In this document: positions 29,085 through 40,055 of the stretch, piece after piece
Layout of the letters: every line of letters starts with the position of its first letter
Position numbering within the stretch: position 1 is the first letter of the stretch
Origin: Chara braunii
Lineage: Eukaryota; Streptophyta; Charophyceae; Charales; Characeae
Direction: 5' to 3'
NCBI GenBank assembly: GCA_003427395.1
Contig: BFEA01000069.1
Span: forward strand, 2,606,251 to 2,651,748
DNA length: 45,498 nucleotides
Notes under the pieces: model-generated
Seen by the model: only the letters and a program-made list of their open reading frames with translations
The model's database searches: none
What the model was told of the DNA's origin: nothing
Made by a program: the position numbers and the translations under genes

Positions 29085-32075
29085 CTATCCTGTGGGGATC
29101 CCAGTGTCGTCGCAAATAAGATTGTTTTCAAAGAGGTGCTGGGCAAGAATCTCCTCCCTGATTCGTGGTTCTTGGAGGTGCACCGACATGAGTTGGGACC
29201 AAGCCCGAAGAATGTCCCTCCAGACTGGGGAATTAATAGGTCCTTTCACTAAGGAGGGTGTGAGCAGGGTCAACCATACATCCTGTCTCCTACACAGGCC
29301 CCACTCCTTCATGAGAATAGCCACCGCCAGCTCCACCCACGGATGGCCTGTTTCTACATAAAGTAGCTTCAACACTCACCTGGTCAGCAGTGCGTTCACC
29401 TGCATTTCCGGATCTTTAATTCCCAAACCCCCATCTGATTTACTCCCTACTAGCTTTTTCCATGCAAGTTTGGCAATATACCCCANTGCCTCGTCATCCG
29501 TTGCTTTCCATAGATACCTTGTAGCCACCGATCTGATCTTGCCATAAGCCTTGGGTTCTAAACTCCTCATCGCTCCGGGGTACCATATCTGCGAGAAGAC
29601 CGCCACGTTCAAAAACAACGCCCTACCAAAAATAGATGCACCCTTAACCGCTGCCACTTTGTCGATCTTGGAGATGACCGCTCTTTCCACTAGATTGCTG
29701 ACTGTCTTCTTGCTGCCCAAGAGGCTCACCTGCACTCCCAAGAAACACTCACACTCCCCCACAGGTAAGCATTTCAGGCCCCAATCCACAAACAACTGAG
29801 TCCCATCCATGGCAATTGCGGTAGACTTTGGCCAGTTAACTAGGGCTTCCGATAATTTTGAGTAGAGATCGAGACAGGTTTTGAGAGCACCTAAAGAATC
29901 TTTGGAATCGGCTGACAAAGCAAAGAGGTCATCGGCCATGGCCGAAGCTTTATAGTCCTGCCCATTGGGAAGACGTAAGCCTCGAATATCTGGGTTTTTC
30001 CTAATCGATGATAAAAGTACTTTCATCTGGATGACAAACAGCAAAGGGGCCAGCGGGCACCCTTGCCGCAGGGAACGAGTGAGTGAGAAGGAACTAGAGA
30101 TTTCCCCATTCACCATTGCTTTCCCCACCCCTTTAGTGTACAGCGTCTTCACCCATGAGCAAAATGATTCCCCAAATCCGGCCAACTGAAGGGTATCTAG
30201 CACGAATTGTCAATTAACCCTATCGTACGCTTTTTCCAAGTCCAGGAGGAGGGCCACTACATCCGGTTGGTCCTCCCTCATGGTCTCTAAGGCTTCCATT
30301 GTTAGCATAACGTTGTTGAGTATGTTTCTTCCTTCAACAAAACCAGCCTGTTCCTCCTCCACCAAACCCGACAGGTACCGCTTGAGCCTGTTGGCCAAGG
30401 TCTTAGCCAGGAACTTATAGGATGTGTTAAGTAGAGAGATAGAGCGCCAGTTGCGTATATTTCTCTTGTCCCCCTTCTTGTATAGCAGTGAGATAATACC
30501 CAATCTCATATCCTTCCCCAAATCTTGACCCACTAAAATGCTGTTGAAAATATCTACAAGTACTGGCCCCAAGATTTCTCAAAAACAGCTATAATACTCT
30601 ACCTGAAGTCCGTCACTGCCTGGGCATTTCCCCTTTTGCATGCTTTTCAGGGTGTGATTAAGTTCTTCTATGGTGACTGCTCTATCGAGATCCAATCTAC
30701 TGTGGCTAGGCAGGCGAGCCTCAGAGGAGTGCCAGAGGGTCGCTTGTAATTCATCATCACCCGGGGCCGGACAGACTGGTCTAGTGGAGGTTAGGATATT
30801 CATAAAATATAATCTAGTGTATTCCAAGATGATCTTGGTATCCCGGGCCCTGGGCTCGAAAGAATCGAACGGGTGATCCAATTCTACAATTAACGACGAC
30901 CCCTTTCTTTTGGATAGCCTTCTGAAATTCTCTTTAGACATCCTGTCCCCAACGTCCAGCCATTTTATCTTAACCCGTTCGGCCCAAACTTTCTCCTTTT
31001 CAATCTGAATGTATTCTATTTTGTCTTTCCATTGGTTCTTGTAAGAGAGCCACCAACTACTGTTATGTGGTTCCATATCCATTCTGTTTTCAACCCATTC
31101 AATGTTTTGAGCACAGAGATTCTCCTCTTTCCGCTTATTGGATGCTTTGATTCGGGAGGCAAAGCTTAAGTCCACTGCTGTCATCCTGTTTGAGGCTTCC
31201 AGCCAGTCCGAGTCAGAATCATAAAAAATTCTTAGTTCCTTTAATTTGATGAGTGATTTCCTGATTGAGGTCACTAGCCCCTTGTCCTGCATTGTTTCTG
31301 TGTTCAGTCTGTAGTAGCCCTTGCCTCGAGTGATATGGCTATCCGGGACAAAGGCGACCATCACCGGTCTATGGTCTGATAATGACTCGAACGGCATGGA
31401 GACCTCAATGACCCAGTCCGCTACCTTATCCCTTACCAAAAAAAAATTCATTCCAAGTTTGGTGTAGGTTTTGTCCTCTCTGGGTGTGTGGGAAACCCAT
31501 GTAAATTTTGTCGTTTGAGGATGTAACTGCCTAAAAGGGTCTACCAGCTCCATACTTTCTACCATATCCCACAATGCCATGGTGTCATTCCTGATGGGGG
31601 CTGTGGCGGAGGAGTCCAGGGCAGGATCAAGGATTGTGTTCCAATCTCCCCCCACCACCAAATTTTCGTTATTTGGTAAGATCTTCGGAAGGATGTCAAA
31701 AAACTGGATTTTCTCCCGTCTATCTACCGGAGCGAAAGTTGATGCGAAGGTCCAATCAATATTCTCGATGCAGACTGACGCCCAAGACCACCGTCCCAGA
31801 GAGTCAGAGAACTCATCTAGGATGGTCATATTGAGATCCTTGTGAAACAGGATCCCGGTTCCCCCTTTGGTACCATCTGCAGGGGCCCAAAACTGGGGAC
31901 CCTGCCATTTCCACTTTGCTTCCTGTATTTTAATTTCATCTAATTTAGTCTCCTGGAGCAACATAACATGGATTCTTTTTTTATGAATCCATGTCTTAAG
32001 CCTTGCCTATTTAAATTTACCATTCGCATCCCCAAGGCCTCTAACGTTCCAGGAGGCTACCCTGAGTTTATTCAT
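29085..32075 (-). pseudogene. L1-like LINE ORF2: endonuclease and reverse transcriptase
   Basis: A single frame, without frameshift, starting at ATG 32075. The apurinic-type endonuclease shows SWNVRGLG, LLQETKL, GGTGILF, GGDWN and LSDHRPV. The RT shows KGDKRNIRNWRSISLLN, EEQAGFVEGRN, LDLEKAYDRVN, RQGCPLAPLLF and AMADDLF in the order expected for L1. Stops interrupt it at 32007-32009 (TAG), 30579-30581, 30210-30212 and 29376-29378 (TGA), and it ends at 29085-29087 (TAG). The catalytic box reads MADD instead of F/YADD, and the expected RxD before FLV reads KLGMNFFLV. Family proteins nick DNA and prime reverse transcription at the target; this copy is dead. The C-terminal Cys/His domain is missing. 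One N lies at 29486. Confidence 0.9.
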
Positions 32076-34980
32076 TAAGACCTGCACCCCCTGCTTCTTG
32101 AATACGGGTCAGGTCATCGGGGGGGAACGTGGATATAGTCTCCCCCTCTGCTGTACCAACCGTCACCACCAAGGCCGCTCTTGTGATTGTGCTTAACTGA
32201 AGTGTGGTGAGTGTGGTTTTCCTTTTTCTGTCCTCTGCTGCATCTGCAGTACTATCTCCCTTACCTTGCCAAGGTGAAGACAAAATTCTATCAAAATAGG
32301 CAGAGAATAGGTTTGTGTCCGCTGACAGCTGCTGGTTATATTCAACCAACACGTCTCCTGAAATCCCTTCCGCGGTATAAACCATGTTGGCGTGCACGAG
32401 ATTTTCATCTTTCGCCCACTCGAGTGGGCACCACACCCCCTTGCTTTGAGTGAGCTGTTCCAGGTCTGATTCACTGGGCCAGACATCGGACGGGGCGACA
32501 AACAGCTGGACCCTAATGTGTGTATTGCCAGTCCTCTGGATTCTCCTGGTCCCCATACCAGGAACAGATCTGACTGGGGCATTCCTTCCCAGGTAATTCT
32601 TGACTTTTGCTAGCATCTCAGCCTGTGACAGGCTGCTGTCGACCGGCTTCGGAGTGATTAGTTTTATATTAGTGCCCATGCTGTATGCGAGGAAGACAAT
32701 CCCTTCTGGGGTTTTCCTGCATATCAGGGGGACCAGATATTTGGACCCCTGTATTTTGCTGGTTGACACAAGTTTTCTCTGCCTTCTTTCCTTCCCCTCT
32801 TTTCCTTGGAGGGACAATCTTCATCGGTGGAGTCTTCATACTCACCAAGCGGCCCTACCGATATGTTGGGAAATGCCCCCTGTCCCTCCGGTACCGTTGG
32901 CTCAACTACCATAGTGGACTCACGAGGGCCCGGGGCAACAGGGATTACTGTTCCCACAGTACCCTCCTCTGCAGGCTTGGGGATAGGAGCTATATCACTT
33001 GCTGTCTTGTAAGTGGATGGGGTTAAACCTCGGGGATCGTCTTTCGGAGAGGGTAGTTCTGCTGGACCAGCTGATCTGGTCAGCTCTTTTGTTTTGTCTG
33101 GGTCACTTTGGGGCCCAACCGTGGGCCTGGGACCGGCCCCAACCATGGGCATGGTAACGACCCTAACCCTGGGCCCGGGAACGGCTGGGTGTGACTGCTC
33201 GTTTCCTGTGTCTGCAATGTCATTTGGAAGAACAGCCTGAGTGGCGGAGTTGATTTTCATACCCCCCTCGACCCTGCTGCTGTCTTTATTCTCCATTTCC
33301 TCACACTGGAGCACCTTGCCCGAACTAACTTGGCATGATTCCCCCGGTATTCCCTCCTGGTTATCTCGCTGGCTCGTGGTATGCGTCTGAGAAGGTATGG
33401 AAGCGCTGTGGGAACTTTGTTCTACCTCGTGCTTCCCCCGGGCCGGACCTTTCCCAAGGGTCGAACTTGGTCCAAGACTGAACGATTTCTCATCTGTGAT
33501 GATTGCGGTCGCCTTTTGAGGCTCTACTGTTGTCTGTCGGCATTGCGTGTCGGTATGAACGGGATTATCTTTTTGCGAGTTGGGGTGTAATGTCTTATGC
33601 ACAGGGTTGGTAGCTCTCGTTGCCCCGGGTGCCATTGCTACTGGTGGCGTTATCGTTGGCATCATCTGACCACCCCCAGACTCCGAAGTGACCAGGGACT
33701 GCCCTGGTGTGGAAACTGGAAGCGGGTCTGGTGTGGGGCCAGGAAACGGCTAGGTTCCTTGTATTCCCATACTAGGGCTGGGGCTTCGCATTTGCCCCCG
33801 AGCTTGTCCGCCAGTCTGACCAAAGATGAATGCTGGGCGCAGTTCTGCTGCCCGCGACGTTGAGGGTTGAGAATGTTGCGATCGCAGGTTAAGACTGGGT
33901 ACCTAGCGGCGCCTGCCCTCAGTCCCCCCGGGCCCGAACTTCCGTTGTACCAAGATTGTGAAACCGGTTTCCCCCCCCAAGCTGTCTCTGCTGCAAAGTG
34001 TTGATTTCGATCGTCTGAGGGCATGTTTCCGTGGCATGTCCGTATTTCCAACACATGGGACACTAATCTGTCATCTGTGTGACAACTTGTATACAAATGA
34101 CTCTACCATTTGCCTGAGGCCAATCAAGGAATTCGGGCACTCGGTCTTTCCTGTCTCGTGGCATATCGAATTTCAGGTTGTTAAGTTTGGGACATTCATC
34201 ATACCGCTTCGGTGGGTGTTGTTTGACAAATTTCCCCACTGCGTACTCAAGTTGTGAGCGCACGAAGGGACCTGCCAGCCAGGGAACTCGCAACGCCATA
34301 ATCCAGATTTTACTAAACTCTTCTTCTGATTTGGCGGCCTCCAGCTCTGCTGGGGACATCCATTTTTTTAACATCATTTTGTATGTGGTGTTGTCAATTT
34401 TAATTTTGTGATTCTTCATGTTAAGCATCATTTCAATGAGTTTCTTATCCCTCGGGAAGTATGACATGGCATTACGGCCTTCCTGGTGAACCCTGCGTCT
34501 CTCTTTATGGTGGAGGCTTTGCGGGAGGATGGAATCCTCAAATCCCCTAATGCATTGTTCCTTCCTATCCGCTGATACCGACTTGAAGTTACCCTGGAAA
34601 AAAACTACAACAACGTTATCTTTCATCCATCCCACCTGCGCCTCTTCGACCGTTGGGGGGACTGTCAAGGTAACTGTGTTCCCCTTTTTTTCAAACTTGG
34701 CAAATTTGGACATATCCGGGATCACCATGCGGTCGAAGCATTTGTCCAACATCTTCCTGATCTCTTCCACCTCATTGCAGCTACTGGACGAGCCCCCTCC
34801 ATTGACCTGGCCTTCCATTCCTTCATGATCCTCCTCGTCACTGCCGGAATCGTTCTCTTCCACAGGGAACCAATCTACTCTCCCCGAGGTGGGTTGGCGT
34901 TCAAAACCTCCTCTTCCATAGCCTCCTCCTTCCCCCCTTCCCCTACCCCCCCTGCCTCTGTCTCCTCTTCCTGCGCTCAT
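32068..34980 (-). pseudogene. L1-like LINE ORF1: RNA-binding protein with zinc knuckle
   Basis: The N-terminus is Gly/Arg-rich (MSAGRGDRGRGG), followed by an acidic linker and a domain with KIWIMALRVPWLAG, typical in layout of the DUF4283-like core of plant L1 ORF1. Next is a CCHC zinc knuckle (CPMCWKYGHATETC, 34021-34062), then a long Pro/Ser/Thr-rich tail and a C-terminal region ending GGAGLNE. A TAG at 34063-34065 lies immediately before the knuckle. Frame changes are needed near the 8-C run at ~33971, near the 5-C run at ~33672 and around 32720-32820. An N-terminal Gly/Pro-rich frame continues beyond a sequencing adapter (35041-35296) and may be part of ORF1. Function by family: binds element RNA to form the retrotransposition particle. 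Confidence 0.8.
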
Positions 34981-35002
34981 GGCTCCTAGAGCGCTCCTAC
35001 CC

Positions 35003-35040
35003 CTGTCTCTTATACACATCTAGATGTGTATAAGAGACAG
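35003..35040. other. Nextera mate-pair junction adapter (contaminant)
   Basis: CTGTCTCTTATACACATCT followed at once by its reverse complement: the two 19-bp transposase mosaic ends joined during circularisation. It encodes the tell-tale SYTHLDVYKRQ and MCIRDR peptides. It sits within LINE ORF1, so the sequences on the two sides may not be adjacent in the genome. Confidence 0.97.
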
Positions 35041-35639
35041 CTATGGAAGAGTTTACCCCACGTCCTGATTCACTAAGAGGTTCCCCGGTACCCCGTGGTC
35101 TATTAGCCCAGAAGGGGGCAAAGCCAGACCAAGGCATCCCCTGTGTTTGGGTGGGGGAGGGGTCCCCCCCTCCGCTGCCTGACCCAGTTCCGGATTGCAA
35201 CTCTTCTCCCCCCGCCATCATCTGGGTTTGTTCCCCATCCGGAGGAGTTTGGAGATCCATTTCTGTGTCCTGTGCTTGGTGCATGTTACTATACATGCTG
35301 AATCAGTAAGAGCGAATTTGGGCTCCACCACTCCGTCTTTCGGGTGCGTTCTATGAAAAAAAAAAAAAAAAAAAAAAGTAGAGACCACCACGATAGAAAA
35401 GGATATGGGAGCCCTTGGGTTCGGTCTCTACTATCGTACCCGCCAAACCCCACCAAGGGTGTTGGCGGGGCGATAACAGTTCGTTACCCGATATGTCCAG
35501 GGACGTTCCGGATACGTGGATGGATGTGGGGACTGGTCTTAACCATACAACCTTAGTCGGCCAAACCTCTATCAAGAAAGTAGCAGATGGGACAGGCGAT
35601 GGAGAACCGAGAGACAAGATTTCTCATAACCAACTAAAA

Positions 35640-36253
35640 CCATACCGGCTGTCTCTCCGCGAGGGAGTAGAAGTCACCTCTCGGAGCAAAACCATCTACT
35701 GATGAAACAGGTGAGATGGCCACACAACACCGTGGATAGTGTTAGAGGGGTGAAGACACCCCACAGGACTGCGGCTTTCCGGCGGATGTTAACCTGAGCT
35801 TCTAGGCGAAGCCAGGTTCCCGACAACCAATGGGTACAAAGACCGACGGCGGAAACCCTAGCTATAGCAACACGGACAGAACAAAAGGCGAAGTACAGCT
35901 GTTTTTACTATTCGTAAGAACAGAATCGTCTCGCGTGGCCCAGAAAAATCGAGGGAACGAGAAAAAGAAAAAAGAAAAAGAAAAATGAAACGACGAGAAA
36001 GCCGGGCGAAACGAATCCAATGCCCTAGTATCCTGACCATACACCACACTACCCTCCGACGGGCATGAGTTGGGAGAATAGAGCATTACCTCCTCCGCCG
36101 TACAAAGAAACCCAGCCTCCTGCCGAGCGGTGATGGGAAATCTCGCCAGTTGCTTGTCGCGTTAAAGTTCGTTTCCACCAACCATCTAGGGCTACTCACT
36201 CGCATCTAATCTGTAGCAAATGAATGGAAAAAAAAAAAAAAAAAAAAAAAAAA
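35640..36253 (+). repeat. ~0.6-kb dispersed repeat, copy 1, ending in poly(A)
   Basis: Matches 36594-37220 through CGGCT-CTCTCC, ACTGATGARACAGGT, ACCACCGTGG-type, GAGGGGTGAA, ACTGCG, CATTACCTCCTCCGC and CTAGGGCTA blocks. It ends with ~25 A at 36229-36253, which suggests a retroposon. No coding frame is shared by both copies. Confidence 0.6.
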
Positions 36254-36277
36254 GAAGAAGTTCCCCCTACTTACTTC

Positions 36278-36379
36278 GGGGCTCGCTGCACTACTCTTGA
36301 CATGCACAAAAGACAAAAATCATGGCCACGTATCTTTCCATATTCTAGCCGAAGATTCAAGAGTAGTGCAGCGAAGCCC
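36278..36379. mobile_element. Family A MITE, copy A9
   Basis: 102 bp, GGGGCTCGCTGCACTACTC to GAGTAGTGCAGCGAAGCCC. The interior lacks the part between GAAGATTCA and the right arm. Flanks TTC/TTA differ by one base. Confidence 0.7.
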
Positions 36380-36593
36380 TTAGTCTAGTCATTGGACCTC
36401 CTTGTCAGAACGGTACTGAGCGGGTGAGTGGGCAGTGTCCAAATACGAGACCCCTACCTGTCCTTTTTCTCGGAGGTATGCATGGCACGAAGAACGGGAT
36501 CAGGCCCCCTTCGCTGCCTCTTCCAAGATGGATTTCGCCGGACTAGCATACAAGGTTGCCGAAAGAGGAAAGCAAAGGTTTAAAAAATAAGAC

Positions 36594-37220
36594 AATATCG
36601 GCTACCTCTCCCCGGGGAGGTATAGAACACCAAAAAAAAAACTGATGAGACAGGTAAAGTGAACACACACCACCGTGGCTAGTGCCTGAGGGGTGAACGC
36701 CCTACAAGACTGCGCATTTCCAGCGGGTGTATAACTTGAACTTCTGGGCGAAAACAGGTCTCCGACAACAAACGGGTGAGAAATCAGAGACCAGAAGCGC
36801 CTTTTCCTACCGTTTGCATAGAGAGACACTTATTCGAACAGGAGAGGGAAAGGGGAAAAGACGACATACAGCTGTCTTCCCTACTCATAAGAACGGAAAC
36901 GCCTCTTCCTAACGTTGGCGCAGAGAAAAGGAGAGGTGAGAAAAGCCGGCATATTGGAGGAAGCAGAAAGAAAAAAGAGACAAAAAACAAAGGGAAGACG
37001 AGTCGAAGCCCTAGTGACTGGCCAAGCACCACACTTCCATCCGACAGACACGAGTTGAGAGAAGAGGGACTTAGGGCATTACCTCCTCCGCTGTACAGAG
37101 AAACTTTGCCACCAGCCAAGCGGTGACAGACCGATCCCGCCACCGCCTTACCGTCCTAAAGCTCGCTTCCACCAGATGCCCTAGGGCTATTCGCTTCGCA
37201 ACCCATCCGTACTGTTTCCA
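36594..37220 (+). repeat. ~0.6-kb dispersed repeat, copy 2
   Basis: Direct repeat of 35640-36225 at a distance of ~950 bp. There is no poly(A) at its end. Confidence 0.6.
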
Positions 37221-38798
37221 GTTTCCTGATCGTTCACCCTTCACTTTTCCCCCTTCCGCGCCTCCTCAGCCCTGCGGGCGCCCTTTAAGGGGAGTATGAC
37301 CCTCTCACATACGACAAGCATATCATGGCGAGGCTGTCTTCTCGCCCACCGCAATAAGATTGCATTCCATAGGAAGGTCGCCTTGTATGGCGATCTTCGG
37401 TTCAGAAGATTCCAAGACACAAAACTCACTGACTCCTCATCCCCGGATGCAGCTCCACCCCTCCTTCTCCATGCCTAAGGACAAGTTCAGCCACTTTTGC
37501 TCGAGCTCACAATGAAGCCCGACCGCTCTGTGACACACCTTCCCCGTGCTGAGTGCTCCGGGTCATGGCGGCGAACTCCGCGTTCAGACAAACCCTAACT
37601 TTTAACGCACGCGCGTCGTAGGACTCGAGCGCTACGGCGCCTCCTCCCACTTCGTCCTTCCACAAGATTCCTTTCTTACATCATTTTAGAGTGTAAAAGA
37701 AATAAAACTTTTTCATCCACTCTTTTGGTCCTCGCCCGTGTGACTACGCACACTTGCCCCGAGCGCGCCCGGAGGGCGAAGTGTCAGCACTGTCAGGTCT
37801 CTTCACTTCTGGACAAGTCCCCCCGTCTGACCACAGGAGGACCCTAATGCTTCAAAATTTTGAGACTTGACCACATGAGGACCCCAATTCTTCAAATTTT
37901 GAGACTTTCGGTCCTCGTGTGAGTATGCCCTTCAACTTCCGTCAACCTAACACAGATTCGCAGGAAGACATGATGAACAGGGGTGTAAAGCATTTACACT
38001 TTCTATCTTGAGAGACTCAATAAAGACAAAACCTCTTGCAGTGGTCCATAGAAGAGGATGTTTAATACTCGGAAGACTGGGAAGAGGACGTTCCCAAGAA
38101 CGCAAAAAAACAAAAAAAAACAAAACAAAGAAGAGGACGAGTGCAGAACTTGGCAGTTAGTAGAGAGCCTTCTATTCATCTCCTCTGGGACCTTGTCCCA
38201 CTTTGTACCGTTTAGTTGAGACAGCTCAACAGTGCGACAGCTAAAAAAAATCATTCTAATTCAATGTCAAATGAGAAATGCATTTGTAAATGGCACGAAT
38301 ATAATTGTTCTGGTTCTTCTTTTGTCACAATAGGAGTGGCATACGGGCACTTCCATTCCACAGCAGAAAATGAAGAGTTGGCCGAATCCCTTTTGTACAA
38401 AAATGGCAAACGGAAGGAGGCTCGTACAGTTTCTCTAAAACAACAGCCTTTCGGGGGAACAAGAGGGTCCTTGAGCTAGCTGTCTCGAAAAAAAGGAGAC
38501 AGCTAGCTCAACGTAAAGTGCCGAGGGTAGGGGAGTACCCGGAGTAGTATTCGAGAGAAAGGATTTACTTCTGCTTTTTGTTGTAAGAAAAAGAAAGGAT
38601 AGTATCTATTGCCTTTTTTAATTAAAACCGGACCGCTAGATGACTTGGACGACTTGCATCTCCGACGATTTCCGTTGCCGCGTACAGTCACACAGCCAGC
38701 GTCGAAAACCCAACTTTGACCTACCTCAACGGAGCTAGTGGGACAAGGTCCCTGGGTTCAATCACCCCCAAAATGGTTGTTGTAGAGGTTCGATACTT

Positions 38799-38838
<40 letters not shown>

Positions 38839-38860
38839 CGAAAAATTTGTGAGCCTCTGG
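37221..38860. other. Intergenic; family F fragment and poly(A)
   Basis: A family F block at 37716-37935 (GGTCCTCGCCCGTGTGAC, two TTCAAAATTTTGAGACTT-like units, GTGTGAGTATGCCCTT). A perfect 17-bp inverted repeat of TTGAGCTAGCTGTCTC lies at 38471-38502. A tRNA-B-box-like GGGTTCAATC (38754) comes before a ~37-nt poly(A) at 38800-38836, possibly a SINE remnant. No gene is supported. Confidence 0.45.
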
Positions 38861-38864
38861 AGAC

Positions 38865-39012
38865 GGGCATCGGTTATCGCAAACTTGTCGTAATTGCCCC
38901 CGCAAAAGCGGCAAAAAACGAAAAAAGTGTCACCCTTTGGTAATGGGCAATGGGCATTGGTTATCGCGAACTTATCGGGATTGGCCCCGCAAAAGGGGCA
39001 AAAGACCCCACC
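38865..39012. repeat. Two imperfect tandem units, 87-bp period
   Basis: GGGCATYGGTTATCGC, AACTTRTCG and CCCCGCAAAAGSGGCAAAA occur twice, starting at 38865 and 38952. Confidence 0.7.
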
Positions 39013-39276
39013 CACCCTTCCTATCATCAATTGCTCTGGGCCATTGTTATCAACTCCAAGAATAGGCCTTTCACTGATGATTCAACCAAAAAAAGAAAGG
39101 GAAAGTATAGAGTGTAGCTCCTGGGTACCCCCCCTTAGGTGTGTTTTTAGAATTGTAGAGGCCACCAGTACACCCAACCCTGCGCCAAGCCTTACCTAAC
39201 CGCCAGCTGTCCAGTTCTTATCTTTTTTGGCCGGCATAGCCAGCCATTGTGTCACTAGGGCTATTTATGGAAAGCG

Positions 39277-39410
39277 GACAGGCAGACCCGGTTTGATAAG
39301 TTCTCGTCTCTCTACTTGACTTGGTTTCTTTTGTCCTGGGGGAGACAGGCAGACCCGGTTTGCTAAGTTCTCGTCTCTCTACTTAACTTGGTTTCTTTTG
39401 TCCTGGGGAG
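39277..39410. repeat. Two tandem copies of a 67-bp unit
   Basis: GGCAGACCCGGTTTG starts at 39281 and 39348; the following AAGTTCTCGTCTCTCTACTT and GTTTCTTTTGTCCTGGGG are nearly identical. Confidence 0.85.
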
Positions 39411-39413
39411 CAT

Positions 39414-39599
39414 GGGCCTCGCTGCACTACAGAACACTCCACATGCATCTGGACTCTTTTCTGGACCTGTACATTCAAAACAGTGGACTCGTCCCAATGC
39501 ACTTGGTCCGGGAAGAGTCCAAATTCGTGTGGAGCATTGTGCATTGGGCCGGGAAGAGTCCAAATTCGTGTGGAGCATTGTGTAGTGGAGCGAGAAGCC
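39414..39599. mobile_element. Family A-like MITE, copy A10
   Basis: GGGCCTCGCTGCACTAC at the left and GTAGTGGAGCGAGAAGCC at the right, with a second inverted layer (CTCCACATGCATCTGGACTC / GAGTCCAAATTCGTGTGGAG). The right inner arm is duplicated in tandem with a 41-bp period (39509, 39550). It is followed by another family A right end, GTAGTATGGAGAGGCCC (to 39648), abutting U2. Confidence 0.6.
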
Positions 39600-39646
39600 A
39601 TATACCGCAAAGAGAACACTTAGAATCCAGTGTAGTATGGAGAGGC

Positions 39647-39842
39647 CCTTTCTTGGCCTTTTGGCTAACTTGAAGATCAAGGGCATTCCTCCACTACTAT
39701 GGAAATGTGCAAAATGAGACTGAATCCGTGGCTAAAACCTGTAAAGATACATTGCCATTTTTTTATTTTTTTTTCTGCGTGTAGAGAGTAGTGGAGCGAG
39801 GCCCCAAGTGTAGTTTCTGTTCTGATCAGTTTAATCTCTGAA
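39647..39842 (+). pseudogene. U2 snRNA-derived sequence interrupted by a MITE
   Basis: 5' part (39647-39680): CCTTTCTTGGCCTTTTGGCT, then a 6-nt insertion and GATCAA. 3' part (39805-39842): CAAGTGTAGTTTCTGTTCTG and ATCAGTTTAATCTCTGA. Together these are U2 nt ~4-55, covering stem I, the branch-site recognition region and stem IIa. A family A MITE with CAA duplication splits it exactly between GATCAA and GTGTAG. It has no Sm site and is directly preceded by another MITE end, so it is a pseudogene or fragment. Confidence 0.8.
39681..39804. mobile_element. Family A MITE inside U2, copy A11
   Basis: 124 bp, GGGCATTCCTCCACTACT to GAGTAGTGGAGCGAGGCCC, with interior TGTGCAAAATGAGACTGAAT. Exact CAA duplication (39678-39680, 39805-39807). 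Confidence 0.85.
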
Positions 39843-40055
39843 ACAACAAATAACACTACCTTTTTTTTCCTTTTTTTTCTTCCTAACTTGCTATGTGACC
39901 GTTGGGAACGCGAGAGTTCAAATGCCCGGAGGACGCGTTCAAACGCGCCACGGGCCACATGGCGCGATTTTTTTTAACACAACCCACCCATCCGCATGCG
40001 CGCGTGGCAGACCATGGGTGGGGGGTTTGGTTAGTCAAAAAAGCAAAACAAAAAA

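Larger units (their letters stand above)
29085..35300 (-). mobile_element. L1-clade non-LTR retrotransposon, 3' end missing
   Basis: ORF1 then ORF2 on the minus strand, overlapping by 8 bp. The 5' end lies near a poly(A)/poly-T at 35355-35377, and the 3' portion (C-terminal ORF2, UTR, poly(A)) is absent. Loss of the 3' end is unlike normal 5' truncation and suggests later deletion, insertion or misassembly. Confidence 0.85.

Noticed and set aside
29085-32075. Alternative genetic code (stop reassigned to Trp)
   Set aside because: Both TAG and TGA occur, ORF1 also has frameshifts, and the 1057-codon host gene ends normally in TAA; pseudogene decay is sufficient.
26107-35300. One LINE inverted by twin priming (sense 3' part at 26-27 kb, antisense 5' part at 29-35 kb)
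   Set aside because: In twin priming the inverted 5' segment precedes the 3' segment and poly(A). Here the poly(A) comes first, so two separate elements are more likely.
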